From the NCBI GenBank assembly GCA_024742285.1, contig JANSYR010000027.1:1-44534 (forward strand): a DNA stretch of 44,534 bases, written 5' to 3'. Shown piece by piece: positions 8,142 through 17,220 of the stretch (within the stretch, counting starts at the first letter, position 1; the number at the start of each line of letters is the position of its first letter). The notes under the pieces are model-generated. The model did not search any database, was not told where the DNA came from, and saw only the letters and a list, made by a program, of their open reading frames with translations. A program made the position numbers and the translations under genes. This stretch comes from a bacterium. Lineage in GTDB: Bacteria > Myxococcota_A > UBA9160 > UBA4427.

Positions 8142-8566
8142 GGCGGATTTCCGTGCTCCTTCTCCTGGCCCTCGCGGGCGTGTCGAGCGGTTGCTCGGAT
8201 CCCGACGCCGCGATCCTGGCGCGGTTCGACGATGCGGAGCGGGCCCGTTTCAAGCGTGGACAGCAGGTCGCGGTTCCCTGCTGGACGTGCCACGACCTGG
8301 CCGGCACGGTCAAGAAGGTGGGACCCTCGCTCCTCGGCCTCTACGGACGGCGCTCGGGGGCGGCCCCGGACTACGAGAGCTCGGCGGCGCTCCGGGCCGC
8401 GTCGATCGTCTGGGACGACCGGATGCTCGGGGCGTTCCTGCGCAATCCGGCGGGCTTCGTTCCCGGCAATCGGATGGTCTCGCCGGGTGTGCAGGACGCC
8501 GCGCGTCTCGAGGATCTCCTCTTCTACCTGCGGCACGTGACGGAGCCGGGCGCACGAGATCGCTAG
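8129..8566 (+). CDS. Exported monoheme cytochrome c (class I, c-552/c2-like)
   Basis: A 145-residue protein. It has an N-terminal signal sequence (MADLRRISVLLLLALAGVSSG) with a cysteine at residue 22 that could be a lipoprotein site, although the lipobox (SSGC) is weak. The heme attachment motif CWTCH is at residues 51-55. GPSLLGLYGRRSG and the distal Met in GNRMVSPGV match small class I cytochromes such as cytochrome c-552/c2, and the C-terminal helix (ARLEDLLFYLRHV) fits. It would act as a periplasmic electron carrier. The ATG overlaps the previous gene. Partner oxidase or dehydrogenase is not in this window. Confidence 0.85.
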   Translation: MADLRRISVLLLLALAGVSSGCSDPDAAILARFDDAERARFKRGQQVAVPCWTCHDLAGTVKKVGPSLLGLYGRRSGAAPDYESSAALRAASIVWDDRMLGAFLRNPAGFVPGNRMVSPGVQDAARLEDLLFYLRHVTEPGARDR

Positions 8567-8590
8567 TGACTTCCCGATCGCGCGTATCGT

Positions 8591-8662
8591 CCGCGGCCGG
8601 AAGCGATACGCGGACCAAGCGCGCGACCGCGGTCGGAAGCGATGCGCAGACCACGCGCGCCT
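8591..8662 (+). repeat. 36-bp imperfect direct repeat
   Basis: Two adjacent copies of a 36-bp unit, both starting CCGCGG (at 8591 and 8627) and containing CGGAAGCGAT, lie in the gap between the cytochrome c gene and egtB. They may be regulatory or a neutral duplication. Confidence 0.5.
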
Positions 8663-8815
8663 CGCGTGCGTTTGCGACTCCGGATCAGCGTGTTTCGGGC
8701 AGGAAGCGCCACGCCCCGGGGTGGCTGGTTTATGCTTGGGACCCGCCGCGGCATGAGCCGCGCGGTCCCGCGACCCGCCGCCGCCCCGGGTCGCCGTCTG
8801 CGAGGCTCACTCCCG

Positions 8816-10126
8816 ATGAACGCGAACGCGGAGAACGATCGGTCCGCCCGTCGAGCGGAGCTCCTCGCGCGCCGGACGCGCGCGATCCGGAACGTGACCG
8901 TCCGCCTCTGCGACACGCTCTCGCCGGAGGACTGCGCGGCGCAGTCGATGCCCGACGCGAGTCCCGCGAAATGGCACCTGGCGCATACCACCTGGTTCTT
9001 CGAGACCTTCCTCCTCTCTCGGGAGGATCCCGACTACAGCGTCCGTCACCCGCGTTTCGAGTACCTCTTCAACTCCTACTACAACGCCGTCGGCGAGCAG
9101 TACTCGCGCCCGGACCGCGGATTGCTCACGCGGCCGGGCTGGGAAGAGATCCTCGCCTACCGCGATCACGTCGACACGGCGCTCCTCGGCCTGCTCGAGG
9201 ACCCGGGCCGACTGCCCGGTGCGGCCCTCGACGTCGTCGAGCTCGGGCTCCACCACGAGCAGCAGCACCAGGAGCTGCTCCTGACCGACGTGAAGCACCT
9301 GCTCTCGCACAATCCGCTCGCTCCTGTCTACCGACCGATGAAGGAGCCTTCCGACGTCGCGATCCAGTCGATGGCCTGGCACGCCTATCACGGCGGCCTC
9401 GTCGAAATCGGTCACGAAGGCCGCGGTTTCGCCTTCGACAACGAGTCCCCCCGCCATCGCGTCCATCTCGAGCCCTTCGAGCTCTCGTCGCGCCTCGTAC
9501 GGAACGGCGAGTTCGCCGCCTTCATCGACGACGGCGGCTACCACCAGCCGGAGTTCTGGCTCTCGGAAGGCTGGGCCCGCAAGGAGGAAGAAGGCTGGGA
9601 GGCGCCCCTCTACTGGTCGAAGCAGGACGGGCGGTGGCACGCGTTCACCCTCGGCGGGCGCGTGGCCGTCCGGAGCGAGGAGCCGGTCTGTCACGTGAGC
9701 CTCTTCGAGGCGGACGCGTTCGCGCGCTGGGCCGGCTGTCGTCTTCCGACCGAGGCCGAGTGGGAGCACGCGGCGGCGGACGTCCCGGTCGAGGGCAACC
9801 TGCTCGAAGGCGGTCGCTTCCATCCCGAGGTCGCACCGGCCCGCGCGGTCCATCTGGGGCCTCTCCAGCTCTTCGGGGACGTCTGGGAATGGACGGCCAG
9901 CGCGTACTCCGCCTATCCGGGCTTTCACCCGGCGGCCGGTGCGCTCGGCGAATACAACGGTAAATTCATGTCCAGCCAGATGGTTCTGAAGGGCGGATCG
10001 TGTGTGTCGCCCCGCTCCCACCTGAGGGCGAGCTACCGCAACTTCTTCCCGCCGGACGCGCGTTGGCAGTTCAGCGGGATCCGTCTCGCGCGCGACGTGG
10101 AGCGCGGCGGGGTCCTTCCCGCCTGA
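8816..10126 (+). CDS. egtB: Ergothioneine biosynthesis sulfoxide synthase EgtB-like
   Basis: A 436-residue protein with the two EgtB domains in order. The N-terminal DinB_2 helical domain carries iron-ligand histidines (KWHLAHTTWFFE at 52-63, HHEQQHQE at 146-153). The C-terminal formylglycine-generating-enzyme-like domain has GRGFAFDNESPRHRV, LPTEAEWEHAA, GDVWEWTASAY and the terminal SGIRLAR. EgtB is a non-heme iron enzyme joining a thiol (glutathione-cysteine or cysteine) to hercynine with oxygen. Length equals the family norm. The ATG at 8816 fits the family N-terminus. The hercynine synthase EgtD, often adjacent, is absent from the window, so the pathway must be completed elsewhere. Members of the same family (OvoA-like or unknown) are possible alternatives. 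Confidence 0.85.
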   Translation: MNANAENDRSARRAELLARRTRAIRNVTVRLCDTLSPEDCAAQSMPDASPAKWHLAHTTWFFETFLLSREDPDYSVRHPRFEYLFNSYYNAVGEQYSRPDRGLLTRPGWEEILAYRDHVDTALLGLLEDPGRLPGAALDVVELGLHHEQQHQELLLTDVKHLLSHNPLAPVYRPMKEPSDVAIQSMAWHAYHGGLVEIGHEGRGFAFDNESPRHRVHLEPFELSSRLVRNGEFAAFIDDGGYHQPEFWLSEGWARKEEEGWEAPLYWSKQDGRWHAFTLGGRVAVRSEEPVCHVSLFEADAFARWAGCRLPTEAEWEHAAADVPVEGNLLEGGRFHPEVAPARAVHLGPLQLFGDVWEWTASAYSAYPGFHPAAGALGEYNGKFMSSQMVLKGGSCVSPRSHLRASYRNFFPPDARWQFSGIRLARDVERGGVLPA

Positions 10127-10168
10127 GCCGGCTCATTCGAGGCGTCGGGGCTTCCGACAAGAGGGGTG

Positions 10169-12091
10169 ATGAGCCCGTCCGCTGCAGATCCGAGATTGAC
10201 CTTCGCCCTGGCGCTCCTCGCCGGGATGATTGCGCAGGCCCTCGCGCGGCATCTTCGGCTGCCGGGCATCGTGCTGCTCCTGATCGCGGGCATCGCCCTC
10301 GGCCCGGACGGGCTCGGCTGGGTCCAGCCGCGCTCGCTCGGACACGGCCTCTTCTCGATCGTCGACTTCGCCGTCGCGATCATCCTCTTCGAGGGCGGGC
10401 TCAATCTCGAGATGTCGCGCCTGCGGCGCTCGGGCCAGGCGATCCGTCGGCTGATCACGTGGGGCGCGGTCGTGACCCTCCTGGGCGGCGCGCTCGCTGC
10501 GTACCTGTTCCTCGACTGGGGCGTCATGAAGGCGCTCCTCTTTGGCGGCCTCGTGGTCGTGACGGGGCCGACGGTCGTCGGTCCGCTCGTCTCCGAGCTT
10601 CGCCTCCGCCCGAAGGTCGCGACGCTGCTCGAGGCCGAAGGCGTATTGATCGACCCGATCGGCGCGATCCTCTCGGTCGTGATCCTCAAGCTCGCGCTGT
10701 CTTCGGCGGACCTGGGGCCACTGCTCCTCGCGCAGAGCGGCGCCGGGCTCGCGCGCATCGCGGCGGGCGGCGTGCTCGGGATCGCGGCGGGCTTCGTTCT
10801 GGCGCGGGCGCTGCGGATCTCCCGGCTGCTTCCGGACGGGCTCGAGAACGTCTTCGTGCTGGCGGCGGTGCTGCTCCTCTATGCGGGCTCCGAGACGCTG
10901 CTCTCGCACAGCGGCGTCCTCGCGGTGACCGTCGCCGGCGTCGTCGTCGGCAACACGCGGTCCTCGGTCGAGCGGGAGCTGCGCGAGTTCAAGGATCAGC
11001 TCACCGTGATGCTGATCGGCCTCCTCTTCGTCCTGCTCGCCGCGGACGTGCGCTTCGAGCAGGTGCGCGCCCTCGGTTGGGAGGGGCTGGCCGTCGTCGC
11101 CGCCCTGGTCCTGGTCGTGCGTCCGCTCGGCGTCTGGCTCTGTACCCGGGGCGCCGACCTGGAACGCAACGAACGGCTCTTCCTCGCGTGGGTCGCCCCG
11201 CGCGGGATCGTCGCCGCAGCGATCGCGAGTCTCGTCGCGGCGGACCTCGAGCGGGCCGGGCTCGAGGGCGGGATCGAGCTGCGCGCGCTGGTCTTCCTGA
11301 CGATCGCGGTGACCGTCACCCTCGCCGGGCTGACGGCGGGCCCGATCGGGAGTCTCCTGGGCGTCCGTCTCCGCCAGCGCGACACGGTTGCGATCCTGAC
11401 GGCCCAGACCCTCGGGCTCGCGCTCGCGCGGGAGCTGCGCCGCGGCGGGGTCCCGGTCGTCTTCCTCGACTCGAACCCGAACGGGATCCGTCGCGCGGAG
11501 GACGAAGGATTCGCCGTCGTGTACGGGGACGCGCTCCAGGAGACGGTCATGCAGCGCGCGCGACTCGGCTTCGTTCGAACCGTGGTCGCGCTGACGGCCA
11601 ACGAGACGCTCAACGGCGTGTTCGTCGCGCGCGCTCGGGACCGCTTCGGGGTTCCGAACGGGCTCGTCGCCGCCTCGGAGGTCGGCGGCGGACTCGTCTC
11701 GGAGCAGGTCGCCGGCGGAACGGCGAAGATCGCCTTCGAGGGGCCCCACGACGTCGAGCGTTGGGACGTCCGGGGACGACGGGGCGACGTCGAGATCACA
11801 CGGCTCCTCTACACGCCGCCGGAGGTCGCGGACGATGGTTCCGAGACGGTCGAGACGTCGTCGTCCGGAGGTCTCTCGGAACGCTTCGTCACGCTGACCG
11901 TCGACCGTGACGGAAAGACGTTCGTGATGGACGGGCGGTGGGCGTTCAAGGCGGGGGACACGATCTCCGTCGCGATCCACGCGCCGGAGCGCGAAGATGC
12001 CGAGCGCGAGCTCGCTGGGCTCGGGTTCACGCCGCTGCCGGAAGACGAGGCGGACGGTGAAGCGGGCGACGCGCCGGACGCGGATGGTTGA
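10169..12091 (+). CDS. CPA-type cation/proton antiporter with TrkA-N domain
   Basis: A 640-residue protein. The N-terminal ~400 residues form about 12 membrane helices of the monovalent cation:proton antiporter-1 type, with GIALGPDGLGW, FAVAIILFEGGLNLE, VVTGPTVVGPLV, EGVLIDPIGAIL and WVAPRGIVAAAIASL. The acidic DP residues in membrane helices match the transport site. A Rossmann TrkA-N (RCK) domain follows (VAILTAQTLGLALARELRRGG through VVYGDALQET), then an acidic C-terminal tail. It exchanges Na+ or K+ for H+ across the inner membrane, with nucleotide or ligand gating. A GTG lies 3 bases before the ATG. The following gene starts close by, so they may be co-transcribed. Confidence 0.85.
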   Translation: MSPSAADPRLTFALALLAGMIAQALARHLRLPGIVLLLIAGIALGPDGLGWVQPRSLGHGLFSIVDFAVAIILFEGGLNLEMSRLRRSGQAIRRLITWGAVVTLLGGALAAYLFLDWGVMKALLFGGLVVVTGPTVVGPLVSELRLRPKVATLLEAEGVLIDPIGAILSVVILKLALSSADLGPLLLAQSGAGLARIAAGGVLGIAAGFVLARALRISRLLPDGLENVFVLAAVLLLYAGSETLLSHSGVLAVTVAGVVVGNTRSSVERELREFKDQLTVMLIGLLFVLLAADVRFEQVRALGWEGLAVVAALVLVVRPLGVWLCTRGADLERNERLFLAWVAPRGIVAAAIASLVAADLERAGLEGGIELRALVFLTIAVTVTLAGLTAGPIGSLLGVRLRQRDTVAILTAQTLGLALARELRRGGVPVVFLDSNPNGIRRAEDEGFAVVYGDALQETVMQRARLGFVRTVVALTANETLNGVFVARARDRFGVPNGLVAASEVGGGLVSEQVAGGTAKIAFEGPHDVERWDVRGRRGDVEITRLLYTPPEVADDGSETVETSSSGGLSERFVTLTVDRDGKTFVMDGRWAFKAGDTISVAIHAPEREDAERELAGLGFTPLPEDEADGEAGDAPDADG

Positions 12092-12120
12092 GCCGACCGG
12101 CGTGGCGTAGGATCGCGGCG

Positions 12121-12963
12121 ATGAGTGCCGCGACGCCGCTCCGTTCCCTGGATCGCCATCCCGACCTGGTCGCCGCGGCGATCTATGCGCGGGAGGTTCC
12201 GGCGCCGATCGCGGCGGTCTGGGAGAACGTCCACGACTGGGAGCACCTGCCCTGGCTCCACGATCAGGCGTTCACGAAGATCGCGCTCCGCGAGGCCGGC
12301 GACTGGGGCTGGCACGCGGACGTCGGCTTCCCCGGTGACACCGAGGCAGACGTCGAGCTCGTGATCGATCACGCCGCCTCGTGTTATGTCGCTCGGACGC
12401 GGACCGAAGGCACCGTCCGCGGGGAGACCTGGACGCGCCTCACGCCCCTCGCCGACGACCGGACCGGGGTCGAGGTCGAGTTCCTTCTGCCTGCCATGCC
12501 CGAGGCGGCGCTCGCGCAGGCGGGGGACGCGATGGTCGCGCTCTATGCCGGGCTCTGGGACCAGGACGCGGAGATGATCCGGGTCCGGGATGCCACGGAT
12601 CCGGGGAACCGGACGGCCTCCGCGGGTCGCGGACCGGTCGAGCTGGGGGCGTGGTCGACGGTCCGGTCGACGCTGCCTCGGGTCGTCGAGGTCGGGGGCC
12701 ACCGCTTCGTCCTCGCGCTCCGCGGGGATCGGCCCGTCGTGTTCGCGGCGGAGTGTCCGCACTGGCGCGGGCCCCTCGAGGACTGCGCGATCGAGGCCGA
12801 CGGGAGCGTGGTCTGTCCCTGGCACGGGTACCGCTTCGAGGTCGAGACGGGGCGAAGTAGCGACGGGCGGGGCCTCAAGCTGCGCCCGGCGCCCCGGATC
12901 GAGCTGGACGAGGCGGCGGACTCGATTCGGCTGGTGGCGAGCGGAAACCCCACGCAAGTGTGA
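12121..12963 (+). CDS. SRPBCC domain fused to Rieske [2Fe-2S] domain
   Basis: A 280-residue protein. Residues ~20-155 resemble a START/SRPBCC polyketide-cyclase-like ligand-binding domain. The C-terminal ~100 residues are a Rieske domain with C212-P-H214 and C232-P-W-H235, the full set of cluster ligands in the usual spacing. The domain order is the reverse of ring-hydroxylating oxygenases (Rieske first). It is thus probably an electron-transfer or ligand-sensing protein rather than an oxygenase. The ATG at 12121 is chosen over the TTG at 12088 that overlaps the antiporter stop. The downstream Crp/Fnr gene begins within 75 bases, suggesting joint expression. Confidence 0.75.
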   Translation: MSAATPLRSLDRHPDLVAAAIYAREVPAPIAAVWENVHDWEHLPWLHDQAFTKIALREAGDWGWHADVGFPGDTEADVELVIDHAASCYVARTRTEGTVRGETWTRLTPLADDRTGVEVEFLLPAMPEAALAQAGDAMVALYAGLWDQDAEMIRVRDATDPGNRTASAGRGPVELGAWSTVRSTLPRVVEVGGHRFVLALRGDRPVVFAAECPHWRGPLEDCAIEADGSVVCPWHGYRFEVETGRSSDGRGLKLRPAPRIELDEAADSIRLVASGNPTQV

Positions 12964-13034
12964 AACTGTTCACGGTCACGTCGGGGACGAGTGACGAGAC
13001 TGTCCCCATGATGAACGCCGCGAGAGGACTGGAC

Positions 13035-13727
13035 ATGGATCGCCGCGAGCTGCTCGGAAGCGTCTCGATCTTCGCCTCGCTCGAAGAGAAGGAGCTCGAT
13101 CTCCTGCTCCAGGCGACGACGACCAAGAAGCTGAAGCCCAAGGAAGTGCTCTGTCGCAAGGGCGACCCCGGGAACCAGCTCTACGGGGTCCTGTCCGGCT
13201 CGCTCAAGGTCACGACGACGGGAACGGACGGCAAGGACGTGATGTTCGGCCTGATGGGACCGGGCGAGGTGATCGGTGAGATCGCGCTCTTCGACGGCGA
13301 GGAGCGCTCGGCGACGGTGACCGCGGTCGAGACGACCGAGCTTCTCACGCTCCATCGCCGCGAGCTGCTCCCCTTCCTCGAGAAGAACCCGCGCGCCGCG
13401 ATCGGCCTCGCGGGCGTGCTCGCCGCGCGCGTGCGGGCGCTCTCGGATCGTGCCGAGGATCGACAGACGATGCCGCTTCCGGGGCGGATCGCGAAGCGCC
13501 TGCTCAGCCTCTCCGAGAGCCACGGCAAGCGACCGATCGTCGGCGGCCCGGTCGAGGTCCGCATGCCGCAGCAGGACCTCGCCGACCTCGTGGGGACGAC
13601 CCGCGAGAGCGTCAACAAGCAGCTCCGCGCCTGGGAAGAAGAGGGCATCGTCGAGCTCGGCCGCGGCCGCGTCGTCTTGAAGCAGCCAGAAAGCCTCGAA
13701 GCCGTCACGGCGATGTTCGAGCTCTGA
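13035..13727 (+). CDS. Crp/Fnr-family transcriptional regulator
   Basis: A 230-residue regulator. The N-terminal cyclic-nucleotide-binding fold has VLCRKGDPGNQLYGVLSGSLKV and GEVIGEIALFDGEERSATVTAV. A long dimer helix follows and then a C-terminal winged helix (MPQQDLADLVGTTRESVNKQLRAWEEEGIVEL). There are no Fnr-type N-terminal cysteines, so it is not an iron-sulfur oxygen sensor; GEIALFDGEERSA resembles the cAMP pocket of Crp. The ATG at 13035 has a GAGAGG Shine-Dalgarno and gives a normal length. The frame is open back to a GTG at 12960 that overlaps the Rieske stop. Target genes are unknown. Confidence 0.85.
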   Translation: MDRRELLGSVSIFASLEEKELDLLLQATTTKKLKPKEVLCRKGDPGNQLYGVLSGSLKVTTTGTDGKDVMFGLMGPGEVIGEIALFDGEERSATVTAVETTELLTLHRRELLPFLEKNPRAAIGLAGVLAARVRALSDRAEDRQTMPLPGRIAKRLLSLSESHGKRPIVGGPVEVRMPQQDLADLVGTTRESVNKQLRAWEEEGIVELGRGRVVLKQPESLEAVTAMFEL

Positions 13728-13766
13728 CGGCGCCACTGTCCGCCGGACCCGCCGTCTGCCCACTCG

Positions 13767-13789
13767 GATCCCGACTTCGCATCGGGATC
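13767..13789 (+). terminator. Hairpin after crp-like gene, terminator-like
   Basis: An 8-bp stem (GATCCCGA at 13767-13774 and TCGGGATC at 13782-13789) with a 7-nt loop lies 40 bases after the regulator stop. No T-run follows, so it is a weak intrinsic terminator candidate. The rest of 13728-14022 shows no gene. Confidence 0.35.
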
Positions 13790-14022
13790 ATCCACCGCAC
13801 GATCGACCGCGACAGGTCCGCCGATCCGTCGCGCACGGGGCCGACCGGTTCCCCGTGGGATCAACTCGTCTACCACTCGTGCAGGCGGTCGCGCAGCCGT
13901 TGCCTCGCCGCGCTGTTCCATCTTGCATGACGTGCATCGATGGGGGCAAGATGGGCAGCAGGGGGAACCATCCGAAGCACTCCTGATCCAGAGTCGATTC
14001 GATGCCCGACGAGGGGGCCCCG

Positions 14023-17000
14023 ATGACCAAGGCCATAGGCATCTTTGCTGCTCGAAAGGCTGCGGCTCACTTGCGTCGCGCCCGTTCGCTCCGTCTCCTT
14101 CCGGTGCTCGCGATTCTTCTGGGAGGCGTGATCGCGTCGAACGCGTTCGCTCTTCCCCCTCGAATCTACGCGAGCCCCGCCGCGGATGGCGTCCCCCCGG
14201 TCTTCTCGCCGGTCCCCCTTCCCGCGAGCGCCACGCTCGACCTCTGGATCGAGACGGGGGCGAACGACTCGAACGACGCGAGCGAAGAAGTCTGCTTCGA
14301 CGGCTCGGGAGACGAGCTCTGCGCCTGGCATCTCGAGATCGAGGTGACGGGGGGTGCGACGATCACTTCGTTCGCCGAGAACTTCGATCTTCCCGGTCGA
14401 GCGCTCGAGTACTCGATCCCCGATCCGACCCACCTGCGCGTTCTTCGACTCGACGCGAGTGGGGCCGAGGCGGGTGACGAAGGTCGCCTGCGGATCGGGC
14501 GTCTCGCGATCGTGAATCCGGGCGGTGGCGAGGTCGTCCTCACGTCCGCGAGCTCGGTCGTCGATGCGGACCTCGAGCTGATCTCGCTCGCGACGGAGGT
14601 CATCGCCTCTCCCGAGCCTGGAGGAAGCCTTCCGCTCTTCGCAGGACTGCTGGTGACCGCGGGCTGGGCGCGGCGTCGGCGCCAGCGCTCCGGGTCACGC
14701 GTCGCGGGTCGAGGGGGCGCGACGGTCCTGGCGATCGCTGCGACCGTCCTGATCTGCGCCCCTTCGTCGAGTCACGCGCAGCAGGCGATCACGCCCGTCG
14801 AGGACCTCTGTCTCACCGGCGGGACCCACTCCTATCGACCGGAAGCCCCGGCGCTGCCGGTCGTAACGTCGACGGTCTCCGGGTATGCGTGCGCCGACCC
14901 GTTGGGGACCGGCGTCGCGACGCCCTTCGGCACTTCGATCTCGATTACGTCGACCCATCCGATGGAATGGGTGTCGGTGACCGTCGGCTACCGGGGCTCT
15001 GCGGCGCCGCAGCCCACCGTGACCGTCGTTCTCTCCGACGGGCTCGGCCTCTCGGTCGTCTCGGAGATCGTCGTCAACGGGGGTGGCTCGCTCTTCTTGC
15101 CCTCCACCGGAAGCACCGCATTCTCGCTTGCGGCCACGGACACCGTCGAGCTCGGCGTCATCGATATCTCCCACCGGCCCCATTGTGGCGACGACTTCGT
15201 GGACGGAAGCGATCCGGACGGGGACGGGCTGCCGACTTCGTGGGAGCGCTGCGGTCTGAAGGTCATCGAACGCCCGGACCCTGCGCCCGACATCACCAAG
15301 GTCTGCCGTCTCGAGCCGTGTTCGCTCGACCTGGAGGCGATGGGCGCCGACCCGCTCACGAAGGACGTCTTCGTCGAAGTGGACTGGATGCGGAGAGGTC
15401 CACATCGCCGTTCGCACTGGCCGCGCCGGCGCGCGGTCAAGCAGGTCGTGGCGTCCTTCCTCGACGCGCCGGTCTCGAATCCGAGCGGCATCACCGGCAT
15501 TCGCCTCCATCTGGACGCAGGGCCCCGGTCGATCATGAATCCGGAGACCGGCGAGCGATGGCGCGATCTCTCTCGTTCGAACTCCATCGCGCACGTCGAC
15601 CGGCTCGGATCCTGCGAAGTCATTCCGGGTGACCTGTCGGACCCCGCGGATGGGTGCGGATTGCTGTACGCCACGATCTGGGACGAGTTCGACAGGATCC
15701 GTGACGGGACCACCGTGCTTCCGCGCAACTTCGAGGCCGCTCGAAAGTCCGTCTTTCGCTACGGGCTGTTCGCGCATCGCGTCGATGGACCGGCCACCGG
15801 CGTGGCGGCTTCGACCGGGGGACTCGCTCGTGATGCGCCGGCTTCGGATTTCATCTCGAGTCTGGGAGACTGGAACGGGAGCGGCACAGGAGACGTCCTC
15901 GATCAGGGTACGACGCTCATGCACGAGCTCGGTCACACGCTCGGGCTGGAGCATGGCGGCCCATCTCCCGAACCCAACTTCAAGCCGAACTATCTGAGCG
16001 TCATGAACTACTCGTTCGCCACGACGGGTCTGCTGCGACTGACGCGTGGGAACCGGTTGCAGTATTCGCGATGGAGCCTTCCGGATCTCGATGAGTTCGC
16101 CCTGGTGGAGACGAACGGGATCGACGGTCAGGATTCGGACAATGCGACGGCCCTCGCAGAGTGGGGAACGCGGTGGTCCTGTCCGCCGGGCGTCTGTACG
16201 GCGTCCGGGGTGGCCTGCTCTCAGAGCAGCGACTGCGCGGTCTCCGAGACGTGTCTGAACGGCATGTGTTCGGGGAGTGCCGACTACTGCATCGTAGACG
16301 TGCAGTGTCCTGGAGCGGAGGTCTGCGCCCTGGGAACCTGCAGCACGAGCGGGAATGGCTGCGCAGATTCGATGGACTGCCCTGTCTCCGAGACGTGCGT
16401 CGGTCTCGACACCGTGAGCTTCGATTCGCTCGTCGCGCAGGGGGCCAAGGACTGGAACTGCGACGGGGAAGATTCGATCGCAACGCCCATCCAGAGCGAT
16501 ATCAACGCTTCCGCGGATCTCGAGTCGAGTCTCGACGGTGAATGGAACGACTGGGAGAACCTCGTCTACGTCGCCGGCTCGGTGGGTGGCCTTGCGCCTG
16601 GGCCCTCCGCTACGCCGGTTCGGCTCACCGACATGCCTTTCGAGATCCTGAGTCAGATCCGCGACGAACGCGCCGTGGACGTCCAGGCCCAGCCCGACAT
16701 CGCGCTGCGGCCGGGCGGAACGGCGGCCATCGAAGTCACGGTGCGCAACACCGGTCGGATCGCCGATACCTACTCCGTCGTTCTCGCGAGCTCCGGGGGC
16801 TGGGCCTCGGTCTCGGGGCCGCCCGTCGTCGCACTCGATGTGGATCAAGAGGCGGAGTTCGTCGTGAACGTCTCTGTTCCGCCCGGCGCGATCGTGGGCG
16901 CGGAGGACGAAGTCGGCCTCGAAGTGACGAGTCTCTCGAACGCCGAGATCCAGGAAACCGACACGACGATCGTCGAAGTCATCTCGTGCGGCGACGTGAC

Positions 17001-17220
17001 GCGCAGCGGCGGGGTGGACGAAGGCGACGTCGATCGGCTGCTCGAAGCGCTGCTCTTTCCGCTGGAGAGGCCGCTCTCGAACGAGAGCGTCGAGCGGTGT
17101 TCCGTGATCGGCTCCGCGAGTGACTGCGACCTGGTCGACCTGGTCGTGCTCGATCGCGAGGTCGTCTCGGCTGCTTCGCAGCCAGGGATCGCACAGGTCT
17201 GCGGCTCGGCCGTTCCCTAG
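14023..17220 (+). CDS. Fused ORF: PEP-CTERM-like protein joined to secreted zinc metalloprotease with dockerin-like end
   Basis: A 1,065-residue reading frame that looks like two exported proteins joined. Residues 1-45 are a signal peptide. Residues ~45-190 are a beta-rich cohesin-like domain. Residues 196-220 are a PEP-CTERM-like sorting signal (P197-E-P, a hydrophobic stretch, then RRRR). A second signal peptide follows at once (hydrophobic 234-247, cleavage likely after A252). Later come zinc-protease residues HELGHTLGLEH (H634, H638, H644) with a Met-turn VMNY, a cysteine-rich repeat region (~720-790), a NEW3-like beta domain, and a terminal dockerin-like CGDVTRSGGVDEGDVDRLLEAL. An in-frame GTG at 14653 with AGGA six bases before it could start the protease alone. 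The ATG at 14023 has GAGGGG upstream. The substrate is unknown. Confidence 0.75.
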   Translation: MTKAIGIFAARKAAAHLRRARSLRLLPVLAILLGGVIASNAFALPPRIYASPAADGVPPVFSPVPLPASATLDLWIETGANDSNDASEEVCFDGSGDELCAWHLEIEVTGGATITSFAENFDLPGRALEYSIPDPTHLRVLRLDASGAEAGDEGRLRIGRLAIVNPGGGEVVLTSASSVVDADLELISLATEVIASPEPGGSLPLFAGLLVTAGWARRRRQRSGSRVAGRGGATVLAIAATVLICAPSSSHAQQAITPVEDLCLTGGTHSYRPEAPALPVVTSTVSGYACADPLGTGVATPFGTSISITSTHPMEWVSVTVGYRGSAAPQPTVTVVLSDGLGLSVVSEIVVNGGGSLFLPSTGSTAFSLAATDTVELGVIDISHRPHCGDDFVDGSDPDGDGLPTSWERCGLKVIERPDPAPDITKVCRLEPCSLDLEAMGADPLTKDVFVEVDWMRRGPHRRSHWPRRRAVKQVVASFLDAPVSNPSGITGIRLHLDAGPRSIMNPETGERWRDLSRSNSIAHVDRLGSCEVIPGDLSDPADGCGLLYATIWDEFDRIRDGTTVLPRNFEAARKSVFRYGLFAHRVDGPATGVAASTGGLARDAPASDFISSLGDWNGSGTGDVLDQGTTLMHELGHTLGLEHGGPSPEPNFKPNYLSVMNYSFATTGLLRLTRGNRLQYSRWSLPDLDEFALVETNGIDGQDSDNATALAEWGTRWSCPPGVCTASGVACSQSSDCAVSETCLNGMCSGSADYCIVDVQCPGAEVCALGTCSTSGNGCADSMDCPVSETCVGLDTVSFDSLVAQGAKDWNCDGEDSIATPIQSDINASADLESSLDGEWNDWENLVYVAGSVGGLAPGPSATPVRLTDMPFEILSQIRDERAVDVQAQPDIALRPGGTAAIEVTVRNTGRIADTYSVVLASSGGWASVSGPPVVALDVDQEAEFVVNVSVPPGAIVGAEDEVGLEVTSLSNAEIQETDTTIVEVISCGDVTRSGGVDEGDVDRLLEALLFPLERPLSNESVERCSVIGSASDCDLVDLVVLDREVVSAASQPGIAQVCGSAVP

